A DNA stretch of 64,000 nt, taken from Adenanthera pavonina (lineage: Eukaryota > Streptophyta > Magnoliopsida > Fabales > Fabaceae). Of this stretch, positions 10,757-22,503 are shown in pieces (the stretch's first letter is position 1; each line of letters starts with the position of its first letter). The notes beneath the pieces were generated by a model, which saw only the letters and a program-made list of their open reading frames with translations, made no database searches and was not told the DNA's origin. Location of the stretch: the NCBI GenBank assembly GCA_026686845.1, contig JAIVEN010000002.1:39511001-39575000 (forward strand), read 5' to 3'. Position numbers and translations under genes: made by a program.

Positions 10757-13700
10757 AGTTCAGTCTTTCTTCTTAGGTACCCAAATCTGTTTAGATCCTT
10801 TTCTGTCAGTGGCATTTGTTGAATCAAGAGTTTTGATGATTCCAACCAACACTCAAGAGCTTGGATTGAAGATATCAAAGGAGATTAAAGCTGTTTCAAG
10901 TGAAGATTTTATGAGTTTTTGTTATTAGATCTTTTGTAGAGTCTTAGTTGTTGGTATGATTGGGTAAAATATTTTGATTTATAAAAAAGATGTTTTCAAA
11001 CTTTGATTTTATGTTAAAACTTGAAACATTTGAAAAATACTTACAAACAGACGAAGTTTGAAAGTTTTAACTGAACTGTCAAGTTGAAAATTCGAACTTT
11101 GCCTTTGGAAATTTGAATTTCGAGCTAAAACTGAATAAGTCTGAAGAGATGACTCTCTGTCAGACGAATTTTGGTTGATCAAAATTCAAATTTTCATCTA
11201 GTCTGAAAGAAGCCTTTCTGGTAACAGACGAACTTCACACTCTCAAAATTCGAATTTCAAGTAAAATGAAGTTTGTGAAAACTAACGAAATTCGTCTGAA
11301 ACTATGATAAAATGCATCTGAACTCAAAATCAAATTGAGTTTGATGAATGCTCTTTGACAGACGAATTTTGAACTTCCAACATTCGAATTTTCATCAAGT
11401 CTGAAAGAAGCCTCTTTATGACAGACGAACTTTACAATTTCAAAATTCGAATTTCAGACAAAATGCAATTTGTGAAAACCAAAGAAATTCGTCTGAAATT
11501 ATGTTAAAGTTCATCTGAAATCAAGAAGAAATTAAGTTTGAAAAATGCTCTCTGACAGACGAACTTTGAACTTGCAACATTCGAATTTTCATATAAGTCA
11601 AAGAAGTTTCTCTGTGACATTCGAATTTCACTCTTTCAAAATTCAAATTTCAGACAAAACACAACTTGAGAAAACAAAAGAAATTCGTCTGAAACTATGT
11701 TAAAATTCATCTGAAATCAAGAAGAAATTAAGTTTCAAAATTGGTCTCTGACAGACGAATTTCACTCTGTCAAAATTCGAATTTCGAAGAAAGAGAACTA
11801 CTGTGCCTCTTTGAACGTTCAATGGACAGACGAATTTTGGGCATCCAAAATTTGAATTTCGAGGGTACTGTAGCAAATTGAAAACACTGTTCACAACTTA
11901 CAAAAAAACTTTCTTCTTGAAAATTCGTATGTCACAATGTGAAAATGTTTTATGAATTTCAAAATTTGAATTTCACACTATGGACAGACGAACTTCGTAT
12001 TTTTAACATTGGAAGCTCTAACCTTCAGTTCCTTCGAAATTCGTCTGTTGACCAACCAAAATTCGAATTTCAGTGTGTCAGAAACATTAAATACGGTTGG
12101 TAAACGGATAGTTTTTCAGAATAACCGTTGGATAACTTCCCCAACGAATAGATTTAGTCTCTAACGGATATTTGAGAACTAAAACTATAAATATAACATC
12201 ATTTGAAGTTATGGGTAACGAATCAAACTTGTATATACCGAATTTCTGCTGAATCTTTTTTCTCGAAAGCTTTTACCCTCTCAACTTCATTATCTGTACT
12301 TTAATATTCATATCTACTCTATTCAAGAGAGTTGTATCTTTGTAAACAATCTACTCTTCATCTGGAAGATAGGTTTACTTGTGAGGGGAATTCACAAGGG
12401 GATTGGGAAGCACATAGAGAAAGTGCTAGGAGAGTTTGAGAGAGCTCAGAAACAGAGCATACTCGTGTATTGTGACATTAGCAAGAAGCCCGTTGAAATT
12501 CTTGCTGTATAGTGGATAAATCTCAAGAGGTGTCTTGGGGACTGGACGTAGGTCAAGAGAATAGACCGAACCAGGATAAATCACTGAGTGTTTCTCTCCT
12601 TATCCTTATTTATCAACTTGCTCTGTTTTACTCATTGCTTTCATTATACTGTGATATCTTCACCCATTTCACTTTGTGCAGAAAAATTTCAATCTTCCCA
12701 ATTCACCCCCCCTCTTGGGAAGTCAGCCTTGCTAACAGCATTTTCCCTAGATACAGATGTACCTTTGGGAACTCATTCTACTTTTCTGCCAAGTCCATTT
12801 TTCTTTAACTAACGAAACATGTCCTTTCTTGTTACAGAAGTGGCAGGTGATAAAGGGACTATTAGATTGTAATGCAGGAAGAAGGCAATGCAGATAATAT
12901 TTTTATTTCACAAATTTGGGTTGAGTATAAGATTCAATGGATTTCAAGTTGTAACTTTTCTTTTTATGTCCATTTGCATGCACAAAGTGTCTCATGTATA
13001 AATTTTGATTTTTCTTTTTATTCTTTTCCTTGATTGCACAAGGATTATAACCAAGACCACCTTTTCCTTATGCAATCCTCTAACTTCCTAGCAATGCAAA
13101 TAACATGTCTTTGCCTTTGGTGAGTTTAGCTAGCCTTTTGAAAAGATATTCATTTTTTTCTTTAGTTCAATGCATGATGCACAGCAGGTAGATTCAACTG
13201 TGTTAGATGCAACGTCAGGTATTTTGCAATCTTATTCTAGTTTGCTAATACTCTTTTTAGTTAGTTTTAGTTCTTTTGCAGTTTTAATGAATTCATCACA
13301 CAGATCATGAAATGCGTCAAGTAGATTAGAATATGGAGGGTCAGAATCATTTACCATATTTTCATGATCATTATTAGATGAATTTTGAGTTTCTTCTGCT
13401 ACACGTGCCATCAAACATATGTTGGTAGCTTCTTCTTTATCTTTATCTTCATTTTCTTTATCTGAGTTGTTGCCCCAGGCTGATGAGATATAAGCCCTTT
13501 TCTTTTTGCCTTTGTTTGCAGCTTTCTTTTCTTTCTCCAGCTCTTTCAAGAATTGTGGGCATTCCCATTTGATGTGCCCTTACTTCTTGCATCCATAGTA
13601 GGTGATGGGTTCTTTGCTTTCCTTCTTGTTGTTTGCAGCTGCTCCTTTCTTGAAGAACTTTTTATTTCACTTTTTGCTGTAGAATCTTCCAAATTTTCTG

Positions 13701-14462
13701 ACCAACATAGCCAGAGTTTCTTCATCCAGTTCTTCTTTATCATCAGAATCCTCTTCCCTTTCTTTTATAGCTTTTAACGGAAGACCTTTTTTCTTCTAGT
13801 TTTGTCAACATCCTTGAGAGCTTTCATTTTGCCCTCATATTCTTCTAGGATGCTGAAGAGGGCTATGATAGAAGCTATTGATTCTCCTTCAGCTTCTTCT
13901 ATGGTTGTTACTTTCAGTTGCCATTCAAGAGAAAGATCTCTAAGGATCTTTCTGACTTTCTCTGGTTGTGTGTACTCCTTGTCAAGGCTCTTCAATTAAT
14001 TCACAAGAAGAGTGAATCTCTTTTGTAGATCTTTGATGATTTTGTCTTCCTTCATTATGAAACTTTTATGGTCGCCTATGCAGGAGTTCAATTTGTTTTC
14101 TCTGACTCTAGTTGTTCCTTCATGAGCAATTTCCAAATTATCCCATATACCTTTGGCTATGGTACATTGAGACAGTCTATAAAATTTGTCCTGGTTAAGT
14201 GCACTAACTAAACAGTGTTTTGTTTTGTAGTTAAGCAGGACTCTTCTCCTATCTTCATCATTCCATTCCTCCTCTGACTTTTCTTTATACTTGCCATCAT
14301 CTTGCAGCTTCATTGGAACAAAATCACCTTTCTTATTGACTAACCAGATGTCTAGGTCAATGGACTAGAGAAATATTTGTATTCATAGTGTTCTCCACTG
14401 AAGCCAGGAGGTCTGTTGGTGTTGTTTCCTTCAGGTAGGATGTTCTCTCCAAAACCAGTCAT
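10757..14462 (-). pseudogene. gag pseudogene, minus-strand element, split by a solo LTR
   Basis: Starts at the ATG complementary to 14460-14462 (MTGFGENILPEGNN) and runs leftwards. It holds the copia-type gag block (13996-14313: KHCLVSALNQDKFYRL...), an acidic Lys/Glu-rich linker (13232-13549) and a second zinc-knuckle remnant (FCNKKGHV, about 12800-12840). It is cut by the solo LTR at 10817-12737 and resumes as QIWVPKKKD with a stop at 10760-10762. The protease frame that follows is offset relative to gag. Several frameshifts make it a pseudogene. Confidence 0.85.
10817..12737 (+). mobile_element. Solo LTR (CAGACGAA family) nested in gag, three-unit U3 variant
   Basis: 1921 bp, starts TGTTGAATCAAGAG, ends TTGCTAACA, flanked by a perfect 5-bp duplication GCATT (10812-10816 and 12738-12742). 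It is closely related to the 1720-bp LTRs of the plus-strand element. The extra length is about one more copy of a roughly 196-bp U3 unit (units starting near 11226, 11423 and 11616). It contains AACGGATA boxes at about 12102-12170, a TATA motif CTATAAATA at 12185-12193, and the U5 hairpin near the end. No internal sequence, hence a solo LTR. Confidence 0.93.
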
Positions 14463-14503
14463 GTATTCTTCTGGATTATTAGATTCTTCAGTTGGGAGTC
14501 CCA

Positions 14504-14515
14504 GCTTTGATACCA
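14504..14515 (-). promoter_or_regulatory. Primer binding site, initiator-Met tRNA type
   Basis: On the element strand TGGTATCAAAGC, two bases (AG) inside the 5' LTR end. Near-identical to the plus-strand element's TGGTATCAGAGC and complementary to the 3' end of plant initiator methionine tRNA, as usual in copia elements. Confidence 0.85.
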
Positions 14516-14517
14516 CT

Positions 14518-15951
14518 TGTTAGGATTGTTGGATTCCTAAAAGGGGGTGAATTAGGAAGTTCAAAATTTTCTGCAAAATTTTGATGATGGAACAGTGATA
14601 GTAAAAGTTGCAAAAAATAGAGTACAGAATATAAGAGGCAGTTTTAAGGTAGAAGAAGAGAGGACACAGAGATTTATCCGGGTTCGATTTACTCCACTTG
14701 ACCTATGTCCAGTCCTCAAGCCACCACTTGAGATTTTTCACTATCTTGCAAGAATTCAGTGGACTCCTTGCAATGCCACAGTATAACCTTGTACTGTGTT
14801 CTAAGAGCTTTCAAATTTACACTCAGCACTCTAACAAAGTGTTTCCTAAATTCCTTGTGAAAACCCCTCACAAGAAAATCCTTCTTCCAAATGAAGAAAA
14901 GATTTTGTACAAGATGAAAAACTCTCTAATACAGAGTAAATAAGACAATTGAGGTGCAATAAATGAAGTGTATGTGGGTAAAAGACTTTGAGTAATGATT
15001 TCAGTAGAATTTTGGTATTTACGGCATAAAGTCATTACCTACAACTTCAAATGAAGTTCTATTTATATATTTGTGGCTTAACTAGACGTTAGACACAAGA
15101 TCTAGCCATTAAAGATGTTACCTAATAGTTACTCTGCAAAACTAGCCATTCACCAACCACATTTAATGCGTCTGACACACTGATTTTTTAATTTTGTGTG
15201 CCAATAGATGAATTTTCAGAGACCATAAGCTAAAGATTTTAACATTGAATTTCCAAAATTCGTCTATTCAATAGTGAAATTCAAATTTTGATTTTGTCAA
15301 ATATATCCTATGTTAAAACATACAAATTTTCATATTCAAAGTGCATATATTGATTGTGAACAATTGTCTTACATTTCCACTGTGCACTCAAAATTTGAAT
15401 TTGGGGAGGCCAAAATTTGTCTATTAGTGACAGCCTAACCATGGCACAAAAGTTCCATTTTGAGAAATTTGAATTTTGTTCTTTCAATATTCATTTATCA
15501 GAGAGACCTTTAACCAAACTTACAAGTCTTCATTCCAAAATTTGAATTTTGAATTTCAAAATTCGTCTATCAGAGGAATTGTTTTTAAACTCTTTTTCTA
15601 CTTCAATATCAGATGAATTTTCACATGACTTCAAACGAATTTTACACATTTGCTTAATTGTGCTTGACTCAAAATTCGAATTTCAACACTTAAAATTCGT
15701 CTATTAGTTAGTGTTTTTCAAATTTAACATATGTTAACATAGGATAATGTGAAAAACACATATTTAAACGTAATGGGAGTTTGAGCAAGTAAAATCAAAG
15801 TCTTTTATCCTATGTACAAAGTAAGAAATCCTAATAACTAATTCTTCACATATTTCTTCCTAGATTCCTTCACTTGAAAGCTCTTACACTCCTTTGATAT
15901 TTTGCTTCCAAGTTTTAATTGTTTAGAATAATCAAAACACTTGATTCAAAA
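14518..15951 (-). repeat. 5' LTR of the minus-strand element
   Basis: 1434 bp. Closely aligned with 821-2295 over its U5 half and diverged in the U3 array. The terminal dinucleotide at 15951 is mutated (TT instead of TG on the element strand), while the flanking CATAT (15952-15956) repeats 816-820. Confidence 0.9.
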
Positions 15952-15956
15952 CATAT

Positions 15957-16680
15957 TATATATTTATTGATATATTTGTTTTTAGAGCTAGCTTTGATAC
16001 TACTAATGATGATTCCAATAGTTAAAATTCTTTCTTTACTCTAAATATCATCAAGAATCATATATGAAATCATAAGAGATAATTTATTGAATGATTAATT
16101 GTTTAGTTAATTACTTATGTAAAGAGACAAACTTTTGATAGTATCAAACTTGAAAAAATCATTTAATGTTTTCCAAATATGAAAACTCCTCAGAACTATT
16201 ATAATGAATTAATACTTTTAACAGTAGTACATTATATATGTTGCCCTTATAGCCTAAAATTTATGGGTTTGCCATTGCCCTGGGATGCTAGAAAGATCTT
16301 GAATTTTCAAAGTTTGTTGTCTGACTCTAATTTGATAGAGTAACAAGAGACTTGGGAAAGTGCATTTGAAGGAAAGAATTGATATAGCTTTGGAGAATGT
16401 GGAGTCTATGGAGTGTTTTTAGAAGGCAATGGTGTTTCTTGAAGAACATATAGGGTCTTATCACTATATATTTGTTGTGAACTTGTTTATAGTAGTCAAC
16501 AAGTTGTGAAATCCTTTAAGTTCAAAATGATGTTGATTGAACATCCAGACTAGTTGAAGATTGTTGGGAAAAGTGGAATAGGGAAACCAAAATTGACAAG
16601 AGTAACGTGAAGGATATGGTTAGAAAATTGAAGGAATGTAGAGATCTTTTGTTGTAATGGAGCAATAAATGCTTCCCAAA
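15957..16680. other. AT-rich spacer
   Basis: No gene or complete repeat recognised. At about 15987-16000 there is a short GCTTTGATACTAC, like an inverted primer binding site, too little to call an element. Confidence 0.5.
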
Positions 16681-16682
16681 TA

Positions 16683-16954
16683 CTTCTTCCTTTTTGAAAC
16701 AATTGTCATTTTGGAATTTTTTCTTGTTTCAAAACAATTGTTACTTTACAATTTTTGAGAGAGTATTGATTATAGTTGGACAAGTTTTCCCTTCAATAAT
16801 AATGAAGAAAGAGAAAAGTATTAAGGAGTACTACATAATTAATAAGGGTATAATAGTAAACTAAAATTAAACTTTGTTAATTTTTAGGCTATTTATTAGC
16901 TTTTTTATATACGTGTATAATTCTAAAATGACGAATGTTTCAAAATGGAGGGAG
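16683..16954. mobile_element. Stowaway-like MITE, about 272 bp
   Basis: Left end CTTCTTCCTTTTTGAAAC and right end GTTTCAAAATGGAGGGAG are imperfect terminal inverted repeats of the CTCCCTCC...TTTGAAAC type, flanked by TA (16681-16682 and 16955-16956). Non-coding, AT-rich, a size typical of Tc1/mariner-derived Stowaway elements. The left end carries substitutions, so it is old. Confidence 0.7.
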
Positions 16955-17045
16955 TAATAAAAAACTACTAGAAGATTTGGAGGGAAGATTGGCTGAATGC
17001 AATAAAGGAATAGTGATAGCGGAAAAAGGCTTTGTAGGCAGAGAG

Positions 17046-18350
17046 TGTTGATTAGAGTGGCACTTAAGAGGAGGTGAATTAGGTGATTTGAAATTTTTGC
17101 TTTTATCTACAAGAACTATAAAACAATAAAAGTGATGGAAAATAGGGGCAAACAGAGTATTTTTCAAGTTAATGAAAGAAACAATGAATAAGAGAAGGGA
17201 CACAAGAAAATTATCTTGGTTCAGCCTACACCATTTGACCTATATCTAGTCATAAAACCACTACTAGAGATTTTCATTATCTCCACGAGTTTCAAATGGG
17301 CACTTGTAAGCTTCAGTATAATGTTTTGCTCATCTACGAGCTAAACTCTCTTTTTGTACAATGAGTAATTTAATGACCCATTCAAGATACCCACTATCTT
17401 GCGTTTACCTAGAATAATTTTAGAATAAAGCACAAAGCTTTACAGTAATAAATCCTCACATAAAGAGCTAAATAAGATACAATGAAATTCTAAGATGGTT
17501 AAGTGCGCTTATGAGCATAAGAACAGAATATTTAATGCAAAATAATTTCAGAACTTTCTTCTTGTATTTTTCTGCATAAATGAACTACTATTTATAGATA
17601 AGGCAAATTAATTAGACATTAGGCACAATTAATTTTCCATTACTCATTAGGATTTTAGCCATTGAAGGTGCATTTAATGCTCACCTACCCCCTTTCTCAC
17701 ACAAATGATTATAGTTTACAGTATAATCGATTATCTTAAGTTAGTGTATTTTTCTTTGTAACTTGTTTCACCTTAAATTTAGCTCATGTAAGTCAACAAC
17801 TCAATTTTTAATATTATAGAAGTAAATAAATTAATTTCTCTCCAATCAAGCCATGTAAATAATTGGTTCTGAAAGAATTTAGAACAAGAAGCATATAATT
17901 GATTATAGTCGAAGAAATAACAGGTTATTGAATGAGAGGGAAGTCAAAATATACAAGATAACTAATTATCTTTACAAAACTAACAAGTTATATTTTGAAA
18001 TATGTGAATTGAGTTTTTAAAAAATAGAAGAAACCGATTATAATAAGAAAATAATCGATTTTTGAGACATTGAACGTTCTCATGCTACCAAAATGAGTTA
18101 TAATCAGTTATTTTGTGAAAATAATGTTATATTTTGAGTCAAGAAAACTTTGTTGAAGAAACTAAAGTAACTGATTATTTTGAGAAAGTAATCAATTATT
18201 TAATACTTTTGACAACAAATTTGAAACTGATAAACTTTGAAAAGTAACCGATTATTTTGAAGGAACAATCGGTTATAAACTTTAAATTTTTATAGATTTG
18301 AATGTTAGAAAATTTTTATGTAGGTTTAAATCAATCGTGATTTTGGTTTG
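17046..18350 (-). repeat. Degenerate Sirevirus-type LTR with AACCGATTAT palindromes
   Basis: Starts TGTTGATTAGAGTGG followed by AGGAGGTGAATTAGG, the minus-strand counterpart of the U5 end shared by the LTRs here. Then comes the conserved (TTGG)TTCAGCC...CCATTTGACCTA stretch. The U3 part contains a third palindrome type: ATAATCGATTAT (about 17726) and AACCGATTAT/ATAATCGGTT relatives at about 18032-18058, 18170-18205 and 18245-18278. The right boundary is approximate and no target duplication was found, so it may be truncated. Confidence 0.65.
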
Positions 18351-18379
18351 TGAAAAATGAGCTAATTTATTTTCTTTAT

Positions 18380-18760
18380 AATCCAATTGGGGCTGCAAGT
18401 TAAGCTCACATAATAAGTTAAGTGATCCTATTATATTTTGGGTTGGATATCTATTAGTTTTATTAGTGTACGTTAATAATATAAGTCTAACCTATAGGCC
18501 CATGATGGGGAGGTACTAGGGTTTATTTATACTTACTTAGATTTCCTTTGCTATCACATCAATTACTCTGTCATATCTTACCCCATTGAAAGGTGTGATT
18601 GGGAATGTGAACAGGCAGGGGAAACCCTAGTCCTTTAATCATTAGAGATTCAATTACTTATCATCTAAGAGCAAGTCTTCAACATGTATGTCTAAATTTG
18701 GTATTTTAACATTATATAATTTTTCTAGATTAATTTTCTTACATTTAGTGTCAGAGCCGG
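18380..18760 (+). repeat. Remnant of another LTR end with a primer-binding-like site
   Basis: A stretch with GGGTTTATTTATACTTAC (about 18520) ends in TTCTTACA followed by TAGTGTCAGAGCCGG (18746-18760), close to the initiator-Met primer binding site TGGTATCAGAGCC. This is the usual LTR/PBS junction. The left boundary is unknown and no internal coding region follows. Low to moderate certainty. Confidence 0.4.
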
Positions 18761-18899
18761 ATTATATGATTTAAGACCTATAATTGTTTTGGACAGAATT
18801 TATATTTTTTTAGTTTAAGTTTGATTTTGAGACTAGGGCTCTTAGTTGCCATTTAAGCAAAAAAAAAATCCTTTTCTTTTATTGTTCATCACAACTATG

Positions 18900-19310
18900 G
18901 CTAGAGCTGACAATATGGGCTAAGCTTGATGGGCCAACCTGTTTAGCTCGATAAAATGGACAAGTTAGGCTTTACAAATGGGAGCCCAAATAGAAAATGA
19001 GTTTTTTGTGCCCAACCCCCAAATGACCTTTTTTTCTTTTTTTTAAATATTAAAAAACATATTATTTTATTATTAGTGATATATAAATTGTAAAATTTAA
19101 ATATTATATTGATTTTTTATGAATGATGATAATAATTAGTTGTATTAATTTAAATAATTATATGAAAAATTTAAAAATCTATATATATTTAAAAAAATAT
19201 GAGTTCGCGGGCTCATGTCATATGGGCTCGAGCTTCTAAAATCAAACAGGCTTTTAGGCTCAACCCGGCCCATTTTACCTGCTCGAGCCATGGCTCATGT
19301 TGATATTAGT
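18900..19310. mobile_element. hAT-like non-autonomous element (GGGC/GGCC-rich ends)
   Basis: The left end TAGAGCTGACAATATGGGCT with GATGGGCCAACC, and the right end with CAACCCGGCCCATTTTACC...GAGCCATGGCTCATGTTGATATTA, form imperfect inverted termini around an AT-rich core. The pattern (AGAGCTGNCAATATGGGC) is common for plant hAT MITEs. I could not find an 8-bp target duplication, so the ends are approximate. Confidence 0.5.
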
Positions 19311-20769
19311 AGGGTCATGTGTTGTAGTTTTCACCAAATATCACTTTGTTTATTCCACGAGGGTCATTTTCTAATGTGCTTTTTAGGTTTGGGACATGTA
19401 TTGCAGTTTTAACAAAATTTGAATGTTTCAAAATTGTGGTATTGAACTTTATTTAGGGTTTTGTGTTGCAGTTTTGACAAAAATTTTTAGGGTTTGTTGT
19501 TAGAGTTTCAATCAAGTTTGTTTTCAATAAATTGAGACTCCAAGGTTGCACTTTGTGTTTCTTTTAAAGGTTTTCATTGCAATTTTGGCCTTTTTTTTCA
19601 AAAGAAAAAAAATCCCAAATGTTCTAATTAGATTCCTAAAATTTGAGGATTTGGAATTTCATAAAAATCTAATGTAATTGAGTCAAATTAATGTCAGATA
19701 CATAACTCTAATTTGTTGTTATATGATTATTATGGATTGAATCATGCAAAACAATCCAAATTTATGTATCCAAAGCTAGCTTTTCGAACAAAAAAAATCA
19801 ACTTTGATCTAGAGTGTTTTTCCTCTGATTATTGGTCAAATTTATTATCCTAGATGCTTAGTCTATGTTACCCTTATGTTTAATTGTTCAAATAGCCTTT
19901 ATTTTTTTAGATCAAAGTGTGAAAAAATTTTCAGTTGATTTCCAATATGTTGTTTTAAGCATCTTGGCCCTATATCTTTTTATTGATGCCTGCTTCTTGT
20001 TTATGGTAATGTTCCAAATGATTTTTTTTATAAGAAAATACATGAGAATGAGATTTTTGGAGTTTGGGCATTTATCAATTTAGCCATTATTGGAGCTTGA
20101 AAGGAGAGGAAGAAGTTGATTTTATCCCACTATCTTACAATTAAATATATTAATTTACATTGATTAAAAGGCAAATGGCTTTATTATTTCAATCGTTATG
20201 GCTGTTAAAGATAGTATTGTGGTTGCATGTTCAATCTTCCCGTATGCTCATTTCATTGATGCATAATCAACTATTTTACAATAAGAGAGAGAAAATAATA
20301 TTTTAATACTCCGGTGTAAGTTAAAAGTACAAGTAATACTAATTATGTGGGCCCTGAGAGAAAAAATATAAATCCAGTAAAAGGCGGGTCCCATATAAAT
20401 ACTGAATGCTGGAGGAGATAAATAGTAAAAAGTAAATAAGATAGGTGGACCCTACATGAAAAAATAAAAGAGAAAAGTAATGAGTCTCACAGATAAAGTA
20501 AATAGAAATGACACTGAGTATAATAGAAAACACGGGTAAAAAAGTACTCAAACCAAAGTCAAATTTTGTCTATAAAAGTAAAAAGTACACTATCCCCTTT
20601 TCTTGATGTAACATAAATTTAGGAGGAAAAAGTTAGACATTTGTATCATTCCCTACTCTCTCACAAGCTTAAAAATATCTAAGGGTATAATAGGTAATTA
20701 GTATATAAAATGTGAGAATAATTATGAGCTCTAGGATTCAATCCTGACTGATGGCCCATAATTACCAGC
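19311..20769. other. AT-rich spacer
   Basis: No coding region supported. 20330-20560 has GTGGGCCC/GTGGACCC-type segments alternating with A-rich runs, as in some MITEs, but no pair of inverted ends was found. Confidence 0.5.
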
Positions 20770-21030
20770 CCTTCCTATAAATACTCCTTCCCCTTTCCCC
20801 TTTTCCCACACACACATGCACGGTGAGAGGAAGAGGAAGCATGAGAGAGAAAAGAAGGAGTCGAGAGTGAGAGGAGAGAAAGAAGAAAAAAAGAAGAGAA
20901 AGAAGAAAGAAGGAAGGGAAGGAGGAAGAAAGGGAAGTCAAGCAGAGGTCTTCCAAGGTAAGCTCATACTCCAAATCTCTTCTAGATTTCTTCTTCATTT
21001 ATTTAGTTTAAGATTAGTTAGAGTTTAAGT
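20770..21030 (+). promoter_or_regulatory. Possible core promoter and GA-rich leader
   Basis: CCTATAAATACTCC at about 20774 is a good plant TATA context. A C-rich tract, CACACACA and a long GA-rich stretch (about 20823-20945) follow, then AAGGTAAGCT (about 20956), a plausible 5' splice site. This could be the promoter and first exon of a non-coding or repeat-derived transcript (perhaps a decayed LTR). No downstream protein was recognised. Inference only. Confidence 0.3.
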
Positions 21031-22503
21031 CATTTTCTTCCTCCCTCTTTCTCCTCTTTTTGGATCAAGACATGATTTTGAGGGAAGAATTTGTGGTTCA
21101 TGGTTAAGTTAAATTTATATGATGATAATAAATTATTAAGTAAGGTTTAATGATATTAATAAGCTCTAATCAAGCTAAAAGAGTGATTCAAGAAAAAGAA
21201 AATCCAAGAATTAGTTATTAAAGCTCTAAAGTAGTTACTCTTACTCTAAACTTTTACATTTATACATTGTGCTTGTGTTTTAAAAATATTACTATGATGT
21301 TTGGTTGCTTTTTATGATTGGTTTGATTGTTTTAAGTTAACGGCTAAACCCCGAGATACCCATTTGTTAAGCCGTTATATTGCCGAAATTTCTACTGCAA
21401 CTTATAATTTTAATTGTTTTCCCAAAAGCATATTATGAAAGTATTGTGATTATGCAATATTTATGCAAAGTTTAAGCTAATGTGATCATGTGATAAGTTT
21501 GAGTTATGTTGTACTGAGATGTCCCTCATCTCATTCCATATTTCCAAATGATAAGGCCAAGTAATGCTAAAGGAAAGAATTTAGCAAGGATGATAGAGGA
21601 AGAAGAATGAATTATCAAAACTAAATTGCTCTGTTTTTGGCTATCTATTTTAATGCATTATATAAATTCGAATATGTATCCAAAAACTTTATGGTTTATA
21701 TATATGGATAGATTCATATCTCAGGAATATAATGGCACTGGTTTAGTTGTATTGGATTTATACAATGGTAGTTATGCATGATTTACTAGAACTGCTCCAG
21801 TGACAGTTTTACCTGACCTCTAATAATATATATTGATGCTCTAACCAATAGAAGTAGAATAAATGTACAAAAAAAATATAGTTAGAAAGTAGACAAGTAA
21901 AGCTTTCCAATGATGCTAAGTATGCACCAAATGGCTTTACATATTAAGATAAATGAATTTTCAAAGTTAAGGTTCAGTTTTCAGACAGAAATAGGGACGC
22001 TAAAATAAATAGTAATATTTATACTATAAGCTATATTACTCTATATGTTCATTTCCTATTTTCTTATTTTTCTCTAAAAATTCAAGATGTTCATGATTTG
22101 TAGAGACTTAAACCACTAGAAAATGATTTTTCTACATTTAGTTATGAGTTTTGAAAAAATTTTGTGCAATAAGCTATAAACCAGTGAAAACATTTTGTTC
22201 AATTTTAAAGTTTTAATTGGTTTGAGTTTTTCTATGAATGTTTTCATACATCAAATAAGCAGTTTTCATAGAAAAATATTTCTAAATGTAAGATATAATA
22301 ACATGATAGGGAGTCTCTAGCTAGTAGAAGGATAATGACCTATTTGCTTTCAACTATACATATATGACACAAACAATGAAGTACAAAACAGAATTTCTGT
22401 TGTTAAGTAAGGAAAAGTATTGTATTAAAAAATTGCTATTTTATTTTTTTGTGCAATTATGAAAAGTATATGTTCATAAATTTTGTACAATTTATATTGC
22501 AGC
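21031..22503. other. Unclassified AT-rich region, possibly LTR-derived
   Basis: Contains AACGGCTAAACCCCGAG, a small hairpin GAGATGTCCCTCATCTC (21518-21534) and CTGCTCCAGTGACAGTTTTACC (about 21791), a texture like plant LTRs. There is no boundary, primer site or coding domain to support a call. Confidence 0.35.

Larger units (their letters stand above)
821..15951 (-). mobile_element. Old Sirevirus-type Ty1/copia LTR retrotransposon, interrupted by two solo LTRs
   Basis: Complete but decayed element read on the minus strand: 5' LTR (14518-15951), primer binding site, gag, pol, spacer, env-like ORF, polypurine tract, 3' LTR (821-2295). It is flanked by the 5-bp duplication CATAT (816-820 and 15952-15956). 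The outer terminus at 15951 has lost the canonical TG (it reads TT on the element strand), but the duplication fixes the boundary. Removing the two nested solo LTRs and their duplicated target bases leaves about 11.4 kb, close to the other full element here (11.9 kb). The two LTRs differ visibly, by several percent over the first 300 bp compared by eye. All genes are frameshifted, so this copy is clearly older than the plus-strand one. The env-like ORF, multiple purine tracts and copia gene order (integrase before RT) place it in the Sirevirus group. Confidence 0.9.

Noticed and set aside
20762..21028. Open frames on both strands in the GA-rich stretch
   Set aside because: Low-complexity composition opens frames on both strands; no domain or homolog-like pattern.
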